Positions 1 through 7,556 of a stretch of DNA of 48,375 nucleotides are shown one piece after another. Under the pieces are notes generated by a model, which did no database searches, had not been told where the DNA came from, and saw nothing but the letters and a program-made list of their open reading frames with translations. A program made the position numbers and the translations under genes. Within the stretch, counting starts at the first letter, position 1. The number at the start of each line of letters is the position of its first letter. The DNA comes from Candidatus Sungbacteria bacterium RIFCSPLOWO2_02_FULL_51_17 (GTDB taxonomy: Bacteria > Patescibacteriota > Minisyncoccia > Sungbacterales > GWA2-42-14): positions 1-48,375 of the forward strand of contig MHQW01000032.1 of assembly GCA_001820785.1 (NCBI GenBank). Reading direction: 5' to 3'.

Positions 1-97
1 TCGGTTTTCTCCTGTCTGTATCTTTGGTGCGGTGCGCCTTTCGTGCGGCCCAGACCTTTTGCCACTTTTTCTCAATTTTTGCTGGATTGTATTTCAT
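1..97 (-). CDS. leuS: Leucyl-tRNA synthetase, N-terminal fragment (runs off the window)
   Basis: Read on the reverse strand from an ATG at 97, 32 codons stay open to the window edge. The peptide starts MKYNPAKIEKKWQKVWAARK and continues with a KDTDRRKP-like stretch. This is the standard opening of bacterial LeuRS (K-Y-x-P-x-x-I-E-x-x-W-Q-x-x-W), where a KPK-YvLDMFPYPSG-type block normally follows. LeuRS charges tRNA-Leu in the cytoplasm. An ATG two codons upstream (103) is an alternative start. Only the extreme N-terminus is visible, so the Rossmann, editing and anticodon-binding domains cannot be checked; the call rests on N-terminal similarity alone. Confidence 0.7.
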   Translation of the reverse strand, partial: MKYNPAKIEKKWQKVWAARKAHRTKDTDRRKP

Positions 98-141
98 ATG
101 CATACCAACCCATTGTAATACTTTATCCGGCATGTAGGGTA

Positions 142-169
142 TTGACAAATTATAATCATGTTCTACTAT
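142..169 (+). promoter_or_regulatory. Promoter of the 201 gene pair
   Basis: TTGACA at 142-147, 16 bases, then TACTAT at 164-169. The transcript would start near 176, leaving a leader of about 25 bases with CGGAG before the ATG at 201. Confidence 0.55.
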
Positions 170-200
170 TGGCATAGCGTTCCTTTCATACGGAGCACGC

Positions 201-680
201 ATGAACACAGAGAAAGCTTTTTCACTGTGCTTGAGGGCGGGAGAGTGCCTTCAAACCATCAAGTTTTTGGCGGAAACCGGCAGGGCGGCGGAAGCAAAAA
301 AGCTTATACCGGAACTTGCCGACCTTCGGGGGGCCGCCCGTGAGGCGGGCATCAGTATTGATTTTTTTGAGCGTCGGACGTATGTGCGCAATCCCCATCC
401 GGAGTTTCCCGGGCATAAGCCGAGAGCAACGCTCGGTTCCTCAATTGGCGCATGGGGGGAGGGGCACGGGTACCATTTTTGCGTTACGGTAGAGCTCATC
501 ATAGATGGCACGATCCCCGGCGGGCCGCAGGTGATCCCGGGAGATATCTTTGTTGACTCTACAAAGTTGCATTGTGGTGAGGATGTGATGTCTTGGCAGA
601 GCATGATTGGTGCTGACGGAGTTTCTCGTTCTGCGTCCGGATGGATATTCGGTATCAAAAACAACGAGGGGGACACATGA
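201..680 (+). CDS. Hypothetical protein, 159 residues
   Basis: I do not recognise this protein. The first 50 residues look helical and alanine/leucine-rich (KAFSLCLRAGECLQTIKFLA and on). The rest is glycine-, histidine- and aromatic-rich with likely beta strands (HFCVTVELIIDGTIPGG, SASGWIFGIKN). No signal peptide or membrane segment is seen, so it is probably cytoplasmic. The ATG at 201 has CGGAG eight bases upstream and lies behind a good promoter. The stop (678-680) overlaps the ATG of the next gene as ATGA, so the two are translationally coupled. A reverse-strand reading frame over the same DNA is open but has no signals of its own. Confidence 0.6.
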   Translation: MNTEKAFSLCLRAGECLQTIKFLAETGRAAEAKKLIPELADLRGAAREAGISIDFFERRTYVRNPHPEFPGHKPRATLGSSIGAWGEGHGYHFCVTVELIIDGTIPGGPQVIPGDIFVDSTKLHCGEDVMSWQSMIGADGVSRSASGWIFGIKNNEGDT

Positions 681-913
681 TGGAACGGCATGCACCGGTA
701 TGGAGCGGACTGATCCCGTCCAAGATGGACCTTGGCGGAAGACCCATTACGCTTGAGATGATCCGCGAAGCAGAGGAGGAGCTTGGACTCCGGGAGATTA
801 TTGATGCCGGCGTTTCGGCTTTAGAAGAGGGTGATGTTCGGCGTGTTATCGCTGATGCGGTGGTAATCGGGGTTTCCGAGGCGGGTTCTATTGATGGAAA
901 TGTGGCGCCATAA
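677..913 (+). CDS. Hypothetical protein, 78 residues, coupled to the preceding gene
   Basis: The ATG at 677 overlaps the upstream stop (ATGA) and is preceded by GAGGGGG, so this start is preferred to the in-frame ATG at 641. The protein begins MMERHAPVWSGLIPSKMDLG and holds an acidic helical middle (LEMIREAEEELGLREIIDAG) ending in VAP. No family is recognised. Close coupling suggests its product works with the 159-residue protein. The transcription unit ends in the hairpin at 968-995. Confidence 0.6.
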   Translation: MMERHAPVWSGLIPSKMDLGGRPITLEMIREAEEELGLREIIDAGVSALEEGDVRRVIADAVVIGVSEAGSIDGNVAP

Positions 914-967
914 TGCGCTTATTCCTAGGGTATTAGCAGTATAGTAGTTCGGCGCATACGTGCCGCA

Positions 968-995
968 AAGCCGCAGAAGGTATGCGGCTTTTTTG
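968..995 (+). terminator. Rho-independent terminator of the 201-913 unit
   Basis: AAGCCGCA (968-975) pairs with TGCGGCTT (983-990) across a 7-base loop, and a T-run follows. Confidence 0.85.
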
Positions 996-1019
996 TTCAA
1001 AACAGCCGCTTCGCGGGCG

Positions 1020-1041
1020 CCAACGGCTTTTCGCCCGTTGG
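1020..1041. other. Hairpin in the leader of the pilin gene
   Basis: CCAACGG (1020-1026) pairs perfectly with CCGTTGG (1035-1041). No T-run follows, so it is not a terminator. It sits between the terminator at 968 and the pilin start at 1108. Role unknown. Confidence 0.4.
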
Positions 1042-1107
1042 GGATAACGCGCTAGAAGTGGTGGCCGACCTGTGGTATTGTATTCATGTTATTAATAACA
1101 ATTTTTT

Positions 1108-1461
1108 ATGAGTGCAAAAACAAAGGTCCGGGTTCTTGCTGTAGCGTTGACCCTTCTCCCATTGGCGGCTTTTGCCGGCAATTTAACGGGAGTATGCCAG
1201 GTCGCTCAGCTCGTGAGTCAGTTTGTGCAAGTATTCGCGTTCATCGTATTCGTCCTTGCGATCGCCGCGATCCTTTACGCCGGGTTCTTATTCCTCACCG
1301 CAGGAGGGAACGAGGCAAAGGTAGAGTCGGCGCGTTCAGCCTTCATTTGGGGGCTTATCGGTATCGCAGTCGCCCTTTTTGCGTCATACGCGATTGACTT
1401 TATTATCACCGTTGTCGGTGGCGTGGACATTCGGAACTGCACATTCAGCGCGATTCGATAG
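1108..1461 (+). CDS. T4SS-type pilin (TrbC/VirB2-like), 117 residues
   Basis: A small secreted membrane protein. A signal peptide (KVRVLAVALTLLPLAAFAG) is followed by two hydrophobic helices (about residues 40-62 and 75-98) separated by a short loop with TAGGNEAKVESARS. This signal peptide plus two-helix, G-rich-loop pattern is that of the VirB2/TrbC-like T4SS pilin family common in Patescibacteria. In such systems the pilin forms a conjugation-type or surface filament. No VirB4/VirB6/VirD4 genes lie nearby, so the secretion machinery would be elsewhere or the gene acts alone. The ATG at 1108 has no Shine-Dalgarno, only an A/T-rich stretch. Family assignment is from pattern, not a search. Confidence 0.7.
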   Translation: MSAKTKVRVLAVALTLLPLAAFAGNLTGVCQVAQLVSQFVQVFAFIVFVLAIAAILYAGFLFLTAGGNEAKVESARSAFIWGLIGIAVALFASYAIDFIITVVGGVDIRNCTFSAIR

Positions 1462-1491
1462 TTCTGCTGTGAACGGTGTTGTGGCAAAAGC

Positions 1492-1515
1492 AAAACCCGC
1501 CTTCTGGCGGGTTTT
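1492..1515. terminator. Bidirectional terminator between the pilin gene and tatD
   Basis: AAAACCCGCC (1492-1501), loop TTCT, GGCGGGTTTT (1506-1515). The A/T flanks give a T-run on both strands, serving the converging genes. Confidence 0.85.
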
Positions 1516-1530
1516 GAAATAGCGCGTGGG

Positions 1531-2394
1531 CTAATTCATAGGAATACTGAATGTGCGTATAGCATTTTTAACCAATGCCTCGGCTACCATAGCGAGATCC
1601 TCATTCCTGATATCTGCAATTTTTTTCACGGTTTCCACGATGTACACGGGCTCATTTCGTTTTCCCCGGTACGGCGCTGGGGATACATACGGCGCATCCG
1701 TTTCAGAAAGAATATGGTCAAGCGGGAGGTATCGTATAACCTCGTCATACTCGCGCGCGAATGTTACAACGCCCCCGAAGGTAAAACCAAATTCCATGTC
1801 CAGCAGTTTTTTTGCGTCTTTCTTGGTGCCGCTGAAAAAATGGACAACGCCGGGAGGAGACGGTAGTTTGTGGTTTGTAGCTTGTAGAGTAGAAATTAAA
1901 TCACCAAACGCTTCGCGGCAGTGTATCATCAATGGTTTTTTGATTTCTGCGGAAAGTTCAATGTGCGCACGAAAGACCTCTGCCTGCTTCGCTCGCGCTG
2001 CAGCGTCTTTCATTCTGAAATGATCAAGACCGCACTCACCTATGCCGACGACCTTCGGATCGGTGGCAAGTTTTTTATAGGTGTTATAATTAAACTCTTC
2101 GCCCTCCAGCGTTTCGCGTCCTTGAGGATGCGGACCAAGTTCTTGCGCGTCATGGAATGACTCATGCGCGTGTAACGGATGCAGTCCAACCGTTGCCCAT
2201 ACGCCGCGGTGAGCACGGTGCGCGGATGCAATGGCGGCGGCAGATGTGCGCTCTTCGGTCCCGACGTTGATAAGCCACACGCCGGTATCCCGCGCGCGGG
2301 CCATGACTGCATTGCGGTCATCGTCGTATGCCGCAAATTGCGTGTGCGTATGTGCGTCAAAAAATGCCGGTAATATTGACATAGTATTATTCAT
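1531..2394 (-). CDS. tatD: TatD family metal-dependent DNase
   Basis: TatD-family TIM-barrel hydrolase, a Mg2+-dependent 3'-5' exonuclease/DNase of the cytoplasm. Visible family blocks in order: FFDAHTHTQF (first metal-binding HxH), GLHPLHAH, VVGIGECGLDHF (conserved E; the usual GLD(Y/F) block), KKPLMIHCREAFGDL (His), VVHFFSGT, and LSETDAPYVSPAPYRGKRNEP (catalytic Asp and the Y-R-G-x-x-N-P signature). Length, about 287 residues, is slightly over the usual 260. The start was set at 2394 (MNNTMSILPAFFDA); the ATG at 2382 fits the family equally well and an upstream in-frame ATG at 2445 adds unconserved residues. It is divergent from the small gene at 2466 and ends at a bidirectional hairpin. 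Confidence 0.9.
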   Translation of the reverse strand: MNNTMSILPAFFDAHTHTQFAAYDDDRNAVMARARDTGVWLINVGTEERTSAAAIASAHRAHRGVWATVGLHPLHAHESFHDAQELGPHPQGRETLEGEEFNYNTYKKLATDPKVVGIGECGLDHFRMKDAAARAKQAEVFRAHIELSAEIKKPLMIHCREAFGDLISTLQATNHKLPSPPGVVHFFSGTKKDAKKLLDMEFGFTFGGVVTFAREYDEVIRYLPLDHILSETDAPYVSPAPYRGKRNEPVYIVETVKKIADIRNEDLAMVAEALVKNAIRTFSIPMN

Positions 2395-2465
2395 ATTGCA
2401 GTATGTCCCCATAGTTGAAGATCTTTTTGCGGAAAAGTATGGCAAAGCCGGTAGGGATGTTTACG

Positions 2466-2843
2466 ATGAAGCGGGGCGGAACATGTGCGGAGTATTGGCG
2501 ACAGCAGATGGGGAATCGAACGATGCGCGCGCATGTGCGAAAGGCCATAGAAGAGATGCGGGAGGGGGCACGTGAATTTGAGCGTACATTTGCATCCCAG
2601 CTGGAAGAACTTGTGTATAGTCCTGGGTTTCAGGGGATCATGAGGCGCTGGATGCGTTCCGCAAATGCTCATCGGTCGCACATAATGAAACGTTCAGAGG
2701 CGCCGGTTGTCAAGGGCGCGAACCACGTGGGTCACGGGAAGGCGCAGAATAGACGAATGGATCTGAATATTGTAGATAGGAAAAATCGCGCTTTTCTCCG
2801 GACGGCTCGCCTGAAGCGTGTGCCGTGTCTGCCATCCTTTTAA
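2466..2843 (+). CDS. Hypothetical basic protein, 125 residues
   Basis: Unrecognised protein, rich in Arg, Met and Glu. An amphipathic helix (MRAHVRKAIEEMREGAREFE) is followed by a basic tail (NRAFLRTARLKRVPCLPSF). No signal peptide. Start choice: the ATG at 2466 (MKRGGTCAEYW) has GGTAGGGA about eight bases upstream; in-frame ATGs at 2415, 2439 and 2457 are also possible. The stop overlaps the stop of metG on the other strand (TTAA at 2840-2843). The gene has its own terminator, which lies inside the 3' end of metG, and this supports it being real. The basic content could mean nucleic-acid binding, but that is a guess. Confidence 0.6.
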   Translation: MKRGGTCAEYWRQQMGNRTMRAHVRKAIEEMREGAREFERTFASQLEELVYSPGFQGIMRRWMRSANAHRSHIMKRSEAPVVKGANHVGHGKAQNRRMDLNIVDRKNRAFLRTARLKRVPCLPSF

Positions 2844-4372
2844 CCAAGCCGCGGGAATAAGCTCCCGCTTTTTTTTATCGCCAACCGTCCGTTTGTGAAC
2901 TCAATGTTCGCACGGATCTTTTCTGCGGTTTCCGGCAGAAACGGCGACAGAAAGTTTGCGATCGCACTTACAAAATACGCCGCCTCTTGGATCGTTTTTT
3001 CAAACACTGCCGGATCTTTTTCTGTCCACGGTTTTTTCTCATTGATGAATCTGTCGGCAGTGCCGATGAGCTGCCACACGTCGGCAAGCGCCTCGTTGAG
3101 GCGGAACGCCTGCATATGCCGTTCGTAATTGCCGAACGTTTCGGTGCATGCGGTAACCGTATCGGGACTGACATCATTTTTAAAATTGAACGCGGCCCTG
3201 CCGATCCGTTCACCAAGCGTTGAAACGCGCGATACCAGGTTTCCGATGCCGTTGGCAAGATCACCATTATAGCGCTCTTCAAATTTTGCATAGCTGAAGT
3301 CCCCGTCCTCCTGGGAGGGAAACTCGCGTAAAAAATAATACCGCACGGGATCTACGCCATATGTTTCTATGATGGTTTCGGGCATGATGACATTTCCCAC
3401 GGTCTTGGAAATTTTTGCTCCGTCAACATTCACGAATCCGTGAACTAGGAGTGTTTTGGGCAGGGGAAGTCCGGCAGAAAGGAGCATTCCCGGCCAGATT
3501 GCGGCATGGAATCGCAGATTGTCTTTGCCGATGACCTGGGTGTGCGCCGGCCACCATTTTTTGAACAGCTCTCCCGAGGCCACGTCTTCATGACCGTATC
3601 CAATGGCGGAAATATAATTTACGAGCGCATCGCACCATACATACATCGTTTGGCTTGGGTCATCGGGCACCGGGACTCCCCAGGAGAGGTCTTTTGACGG
3701 GCGCGAAAAACTCACGTCTTCAAGTCCGCGCTCAATAAGGGCGAGGATCTCATTCTTTTTTCCATTGGGAATCACCATGAATTTTCCGCCTCTAATCTTT
3801 TCGCCGATCGTTGCCGAGTATTTTGAGAGTTTGAAGAACCAATTCTCTTCTTCTACGGCCTCGGGTGCTTTTTGATGGTCCGCGCACACGCCATTTACCA
3901 GATCTTTTTCGGTGATGAATGCCTCATGTCCCACGCAGTAGAGTCCCCGGTATTTTTTCCGGTAGATATCGCCGGAGGCGGCAAGCGTTCTCCACATTTT
4001 TTGTGCGCCCGGCCAGTGGCGTTTTTGATCCGATGTGCGGATAAAGTCATCTGCGGATAGGTGTAACAGGCGATGAAACTTCCTGTATTTTTCTGCATTC
4101 TCATCAACGAGTGTCTGCGGGGTTTGCCCTAGCGCTTCGGCGGTGCGGACAATCTTTGCGCCATGTTCGTCGGTGCCCACGAGAAAGCGCACATCATAGC
4201 CCCGTATGCGGTGGTATCTGGCAAGAACATCGGCGATAAGCGGATCCAAAATATGCCCGATATGCGGACCGGCGTTCGCGTAGGGAATGGATGTTGTTAT
4301 GTAGTATGTTTTGTTCGGTGTGTTTGATCCCGCCTCTGAATGTGTGTTGGGATCTTGTTTGAAAGTTTTCAT
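2840..4372 (-). CDS. metG: Methionyl-tRNA synthetase
   Basis: Class I synthetase that charges tRNA-Met. The catalytic core opens with YYITTSIPYANAGPHIGH (HIGH-type motif) and has the FLVGTDEHG block. A degenerate metal-knuckle region (YCVGHEAFI...CADH) follows, then the MYVWCDALVNY and VIGKDNLRFH blocks. The KMSKS loop appears as GAKISKTVGN, so KISKT replaces KMSKS. The helical anticodon domain follows to about residue 500, with no C-terminal tRNA-binding module. Length is about 510 residues. The start at 4372 leaves about 20 residues before the conserved core; the ATG at 4432 sits about 6 bases from a predicted transcription start and would add 20 residues. The 3' end overlaps the converging 2466 gene. 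Confidence 0.95.
   Translation of the reverse strand: MKTFKQDPNTHSEAGSNTPNKTYYITTSIPYANAGPHIGHILDPLIADVLARYHRIRGYDVRFLVGTDEHGAKIVRTAEALGQTPQTLVDENAEKYRKFHRLLHLSADDFIRTSDQKRHWPGAQKMWRTLAASGDIYRKKYRGLYCVGHEAFITEKDLVNGVCADHQKAPEAVEEENWFFKLSKYSATIGEKIRGGKFMVIPNGKKNEILALIERGLEDVSFSRPSKDLSWGVPVPDDPSQTMYVWCDALVNYISAIGYGHEDVASGELFKKWWPAHTQVIGKDNLRFHAAIWPGMLLSAGLPLPKTLLVHGFVNVDGAKISKTVGNVIMPETIIETYGVDPVRYYFLREFPSQEDGDFSYAKFEERYNGDLANGIGNLVSRVSTLGERIGRAAFNFKNDVSPDTVTACTETFGNYERHMQAFRLNEALADVWQLIGTADRFINEKKPWTEKDPAVFEKTIQEAAYFVSAIANFLSPFLPETAEKIRANIEFTNGRLAIKKSGSLFPRLG
2851..2876 (+). terminator. Terminator of the 2466 gene, embedded in metG codons
   Basis: GCGGGA (2851-2856), loop ATAAGC, TCCCGC (2863-2868), then eight Ts. 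The same bases encode the lysine/serine-rich C-terminal codons of metG on the other strand. Confidence 0.75.
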
Positions 4373-4425
4373 AATAGAACGGACCTGTATTACGGTACCC
4401 CCATCTTCTCCTCCGCGGGCTGGGT

Positions 4426-4472
4426 TTGACATACGTATAAATGTATGATACATAAAACCCAGAACATTTCAA
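4426..4472. promoter_or_regulatory. Overlapping divergent promoters for metG and the 4497 lipoprotein gene
   Basis: Minus strand: TTGAAA (4467-4472), 16 bases, TATCAT (4445-4450), firing toward metG. Plus strand: TTGACA (4426-4431), 17 bases, TACATA (4449-4454), firing toward 4497. The two occupy the same 45 bases. Confidence 0.45.
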
Positions 4473-4496
4473 GTCGGTTTGGAGAAAGTAACACTC

Positions 4497-4922
4497 ATGA
4501 GAGGTCTAGTACCCATCGTAGTGCTTTGTATCTTTTTTGCCGGATGCGGAAGCAAGGAGGAGGCGGGTGTTCCCGTACTTTCTCCCGAGGCATCTAAGAA
4601 GGTAGAAAGCATTGCCAAGTCCGCCAATGACATAAAGAAGCGTTCGGAAGAGCGCACGCGTATCGCGAAAGGCCTTCCGGTGAGGTGTAGCACACTTGCT
4701 GGCAGATGCCCGGAATATCTTGAGGTATTTGCAGGAGACCCAGAGATCGTTTCCCGCATACATGCTCTTGCGAAGCGTGGGGTGGAGATTTTATACGATC
4801 CCTATGCTTACCGGGACGACCAGAGGATGTATATAGGTGTTGATGGTTTCGTGGTCATCACGAGGAACGCTTCTCGCGATGATGTGCGCAAGTTTTTCGG
4901 TCTTGCGCCTGTTGGGGAGTAG
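4497..4922 (+). CDS. Lipoprotein, 141 residues, unknown function
   Basis: Starts MRGLVPIVVLCIFFAGCGSK, a lipoprotein signal peptide with an F-A-G-C lipobox, so the mature protein would be lipid-anchored at Cys17 outside the membrane. A charged helical stretch (PEASKKVESIAKSANDIKKR) and a C-terminal alpha/beta part with two cysteines (VRCSTLAGRCPEYLEVF) follow. No family is recognised. The ATG at 4497 has GGAG at 4481-4484. The next gene starts four bases after the stop, so the two form one operon with the secreted PDZ protein. Confidence 0.7.
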   Translation: MRGLVPIVVLCIFFAGCGSKEEAGVPVLSPEASKKVESIAKSANDIKKRSEERTRIAKGLPVRCSTLAGRCPEYLEVFAGDPEIVSRIHALAKRGVEILYDPYAYRDDQRMYIGVDGFVVITRNASRDDVRKFFGLAPVGE

Positions 4923-4926
4923 CGTT

Positions 4927-5364
4927 ATGCGCGCTGTTCGGGGTATTGGTGTGCTGGGTTTGTGGCTTCTGACATCCACGGCGGCATGGGCAGAGGCGTC
5001 TCCATATTTCATAGAAGCGCCAGCCGAGGTATACGTCGGCATCGGTGTCATACTTTCTGTGCCCATCTTTGGCGAAGATGACCAGCGTCTGAAGAATTTT
5101 GGGGTGCATATTAAAGTATTGCGTACCGAAAAAAATGGACCGGCAGACAGAGCTGGCGTGCGTGCGGGAGATGCGATCGTGCGCCTGGAGGATAATGGGC
5201 GCGTGATCGTGCCGACTGGTACGGCAACATATGTAGAAGCGGTCGGGATCGTAAAAGGCGGCGACGAGGGGACGGTCATGCGCCTTGTCGTTCTTCGGCG
5301 CGATCGGTACGGGTTTTTGCGTGAAAAAGCGTTTGATATCAAGCGGGAGAGGATCATTCCCTAA
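4927..5364 (+). CDS. Secreted PDZ-domain protein, 145 residues
   Basis: The ATG at 4927 follows GGGGAG at 4914-4919. A Sec signal peptide (MRAVRGIGVLGLWLLTSTAA, then WAEA) is followed by one PDZ domain: FGVHIKVLRTEKNGPADRAG, then VRAGDAIVRLEDNG, which carry the ligand-groove and GDxIv signatures. No protease domain is attached, so it would be a stand-alone substrate- or partner-binding module on the outside of the cell. It may help a protease such as the S41 enzyme at 18330, but that is only a guess. Operon with the lipoprotein at 4497 and a strong terminator after it. Confidence 0.7.
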   Translation: MRAVRGIGVLGLWLLTSTAAWAEASPYFIEAPAEVYVGIGVILSVPIFGEDDQRLKNFGVHIKVLRTEKNGPADRAGVRAGDAIVRLEDNGRVIVPTGTATYVEAVGIVKGGDEGTVMRLVVLRRDRYGFLREKAFDIKRERIIP

Positions 5365-5376
5365 ACATGTTGGTGT

Positions 5377-5405
5377 GCGGCGCCATGGCGCCGCTTTTTA
5401 TTTTT
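5377..5405 (+). terminator. Terminator of the lipoprotein/PDZ operon
   Basis: GCGGCGCC (5377-5384) pairs with GGCGCCGC (5387-5394) around a minimal AT loop, followed by a long T-rich run. Confidence 0.85.
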
Positions 5406-5441
5406 TGTAGTATGAAGCGTGATCTCTGGCACCATTCTTTT

Positions 5442-7178
5442 CTAAGAGAGAATTCGGTATCCTATTTCCTCTATTCCCTTGATATTTTTTAACCGCATAA
5501 GGAGCTTGTCCAGGGCTTCTTTATTCTTTATTGGCACCTGCACAGTGATGACGGGGTAGAGGCGGTTCTTTGTCTCGGTCGCGATGCTTTTCATATTGAT
5601 CCTCATGTCTGCGACCGCCCGTGATATGTCTTTTAAGAGGCCGATGCGGTCGCGCACTGTGAGCCGAAGCTCGGTTGTCTGCCCTCCTTTTTGGGCGAAC
5701 ACGGAATGTTCGCGGGTTTGCCGCAGGGTGAGTTGGATCTTTTTTCGCGCTCCAGCCGTTTTTACGAAGCCGAGCCAGTCGCGGTTCGGTTTTTTGTTTT
5801 TTTGCCGGATGATATCAACCACATCTCCGTTATGTAATCCGTGGTCCAGCGGCACCATCTTACCGTTGATCTTTGCTCCTGCCGCTTGATTTCCGATGTC
5901 GGTGTGCACCTGGTAGGCGAAATCAACCGGCGTGGCGCCTTCCGGAAGGTCAATGACGTCGCCTTTTGGCGTTAACACGAAGATGCGGTTCTTGAAAAAA
6001 TCTATCTTGAGGGACTCCAAGAATTCTTCGGGGCGGCGGAATTCTTTTTGCCAGTCCCGCAATTGATTTACCCACTCAAGCTGTTTTTTATTCGCGAATA
6101 ACACACCCTTTTGTTTATAGGCCGCGCTTGTTTTTCCTTCCGAGTAGGACCAATGAGCCGCGATACCGCGCTCCGCCTCAACATGCATTTCATGTGTGCG
6201 TATCTGGAATTCCGTGACGGTGCCGTCGGGGCCGAAGATCGTCGTGTGAATGGAGCGATATCCGTTCGGTTTCGGGAGGGCGATATAGTCCTTCACGAGT
6301 CCCGGCATTGGCCGCCAGAGTGCGTGGATGACCCCGAGGACCGCATAGCATTCTTCAACTGACGAGACGATCACGCGAATGGCAATAAGATCAAAGATTT
6401 TGTTCATGTCCATGTCGTACTTCAGCAGTTTTTTGTACAAGCTGAAAAGGTGCTTTGCTCTTCCGTGAATGTCGGTATCGCGCATGTTCTCTTTTTCAAG
6501 TTCTTCGCGGACGATCGGAATGAGGCGCGCAACGTAAGCCCTTCGTTTCTCAATGGGGTCTTTCATCTGATTCTCAAGCCACGCGCATTCTTTCGGGTAG
6601 ACGAAGGGGAACGCAAGATCTTCCAAGTATCCTTTTATTTCGCCGATGCCTAGCCGATAGGCAAGCGGCGCGTAGATCTCAAGGGTTTCAAGCGCGATGC
6701 GCTTTTGTTTTTCGGGGGGAAGCGCTTTAAGCGTTTCCATATTGTGCGTGCGGTCCATCAGTTTGATAAGGACGACCCGGATGTCTTCTGCGACCGCAAG
6801 AAGCATTTTGCGAAGATTTTCCGCGTCGCGTTCGGTGCCGTGGAATTGTATCTTATCAAGTTTTGTGACCCCGTCTACGAGGAACGCGATCTCTTTAGAA
6901 AAATTCTCTTCTATCGTTTCAATTGAACAGGCGGTGTCTTCGCACACATCGTGAAGAAGTGCGGCCGCGATGGACGCCGTATCAAGTCCGAGATCGGCCA
7001 CCCGAAGCGCTACCGCAAGCGGGTGGTTAATGTATGGATCGCCGGATGTCCGTTTTTGGGCGCCATGCGCCTCCTTTGCGAACTCATATGCGCGCATGAT
7101 AAGTTCCTGCTCCTCTTGAGAGCAGTGGAGTTTTTCCTTTGCCTTTTCTACGATCGCTCGTATATTGACAGTCGTCAT
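5442..7178 (-). CDS. rel: Bifunctional (p)ppGpp synthetase/hydrolase, Rel/SpoT type
   Basis: Long RSH enzyme, 578 residues, controlling the stringent-response alarmone (p)ppGpp. Domains in order: HD hydrolase with His52 and the His76-Asp77 pair (LLHDVCEDT), and KLMDRTHNMETL. Next is the synthetase (about 230-340), with KHLFSLYKK, DLIAIRVIV, PNGYRSIHTT and VTEFQIRTHEMH. A TGS domain (about 385-445; FVLTPKGDVIDLPEGATPVD) and a C-terminal ACT domain (about 500-578; RLTVRDRIGLLKDISRAVAD) follow. The hydrolase motifs are intact, so both activities are expected. The ATG at 7178 was chosen because the family begins here; the frame stays open to 7376 but that extension is unconserved and overlaps the promoter. 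The -10 box ends 6 bases before this ATG, so the mRNA is probably leaderless. Confidence 0.93.
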   Translation of the reverse strand: MTTVNIRAIVEKAKEKLHCSQEEQELIMRAYEFAKEAHGAQKRTSGDPYINHPLAVALRVADLGLDTASIAAALLHDVCEDTACSIETIEENFSKEIAFLVDGVTKLDKIQFHGTERDAENLRKMLLAVAEDIRVVLIKLMDRTHNMETLKALPPEKQKRIALETLEIYAPLAYRLGIGEIKGYLEDLAFPFVYPKECAWLENQMKDPIEKRRAYVARLIPIVREELEKENMRDTDIHGRAKHLFSLYKKLLKYDMDMNKIFDLIAIRVIVSSVEECYAVLGVIHALWRPMPGLVKDYIALPKPNGYRSIHTTIFGPDGTVTEFQIRTHEMHVEAERGIAAHWSYSEGKTSAAYKQKGVLFANKKQLEWVNQLRDWQKEFRRPEEFLESLKIDFFKNRIFVLTPKGDVIDLPEGATPVDFAYQVHTDIGNQAAGAKINGKMVPLDHGLHNGDVVDIIRQKNKKPNRDWLGFVKTAGARKKIQLTLRQTREHSVFAQKGGQTTELRLTVRDRIGLLKDISRAVADMRINMKSIATETKNRLYPVITVQVPIKNKEALDKLLMRLKNIKGIEEIGYRILS

Positions 7179-7184
7179 AGGGTT

Positions 7185-7213
7185 ATGATATTGCTTGAAC
7201 GAGGATTTTTCAA
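7185..7213 (-). promoter_or_regulatory. Promoter of rel, leaderless arrangement
   Basis: Reverse strand: TTGAAA (7208-7213), 17 bases, TATCAT (7185-7190). Six bases then separate the -10 box from the ATG at 7178, placing the transcription start at or within a base of the start codon. Confidence 0.6.
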
Positions 7214-7232
7214 GGTCTTTATGCGGGGCAGT

Positions 7233-7514
7233 ATGGACGAGGAAAAGAAGCTGTGCTCTGATCATGGCATTGCTCTTTATAGCTTTGATCTTAGCGCGGA
7301 GCGTCTTGGCGGGGCAAAGGTTTGTCGGTTTATCGTGTGGTATTGTCCGCGGATTGATTGCAGGTATTATGAGCATGATCCGAGGGGCCTAAAACCCCAT
7401 ACTGGACTTTATAGCGTTGCTAAGGCGTATGATCCGCTCATGACGCATGCCGTCGTGTTGATGCACATTTTGCAGAAAAAGATGGTATCCCACCTTACCG
7501 GGGACGGTAAGTAA
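7233..7514 (+). CDS. Possible small protein, 93 residues (uncertain)
   Basis: The 378-base stretch between rel and topA (7179-7556) holds this open frame, the rel promoter on the other strand and the shared terminator. The frame starts MDEEKKLCSDHGIALYSFDL with GGGG a few bases upstream and ends just before a hairpin with six Ts on this strand. Codon choice resembles neighbouring genes. Against it: no promoter seen, no recognised family, and the frame is open well upstream into rel. Treat as a candidate only. Confidence 0.3.
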   Translation: MDEEKKLCSDHGIALYSFDLSAERLGGAKVCRFIVWYCPRIDCRYYEHDPRGLKPHTGLYSVAKAYDPLMTHAVVLMHILQKKMVSHLTGDGK

Positions 7515-7517
7515 TAC

Positions 7518-7547
7518 AAAAACCGCGGACAGCATCCGCAGTTTTTT
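7518..7547. terminator. Bidirectional terminator downstream of topA
   Basis: CCGCGGA (7523-7529) pairs with TCCGCAG (7535-7541), with one mismatch near the base. Ts flank both sides. On the reverse strand it ends topA; on the forward strand it would end the possible gene at 7233. Confidence 0.7.
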
Positions 7548-7556
7548 CATATGAAA

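Noticed and set aside
251-691. Long open frame on the reverse strand over the first unknown gene
   Set aside because: It has no promoter or ribosome-binding site, and the forward frame has both plus a coupled neighbour.
7179-7376. N-terminal extension of Rel by 66 residues
   Set aside because: The added residues are unlike the family, and the -35/-10 elements that lead to the ATG at 7178 lie within it.
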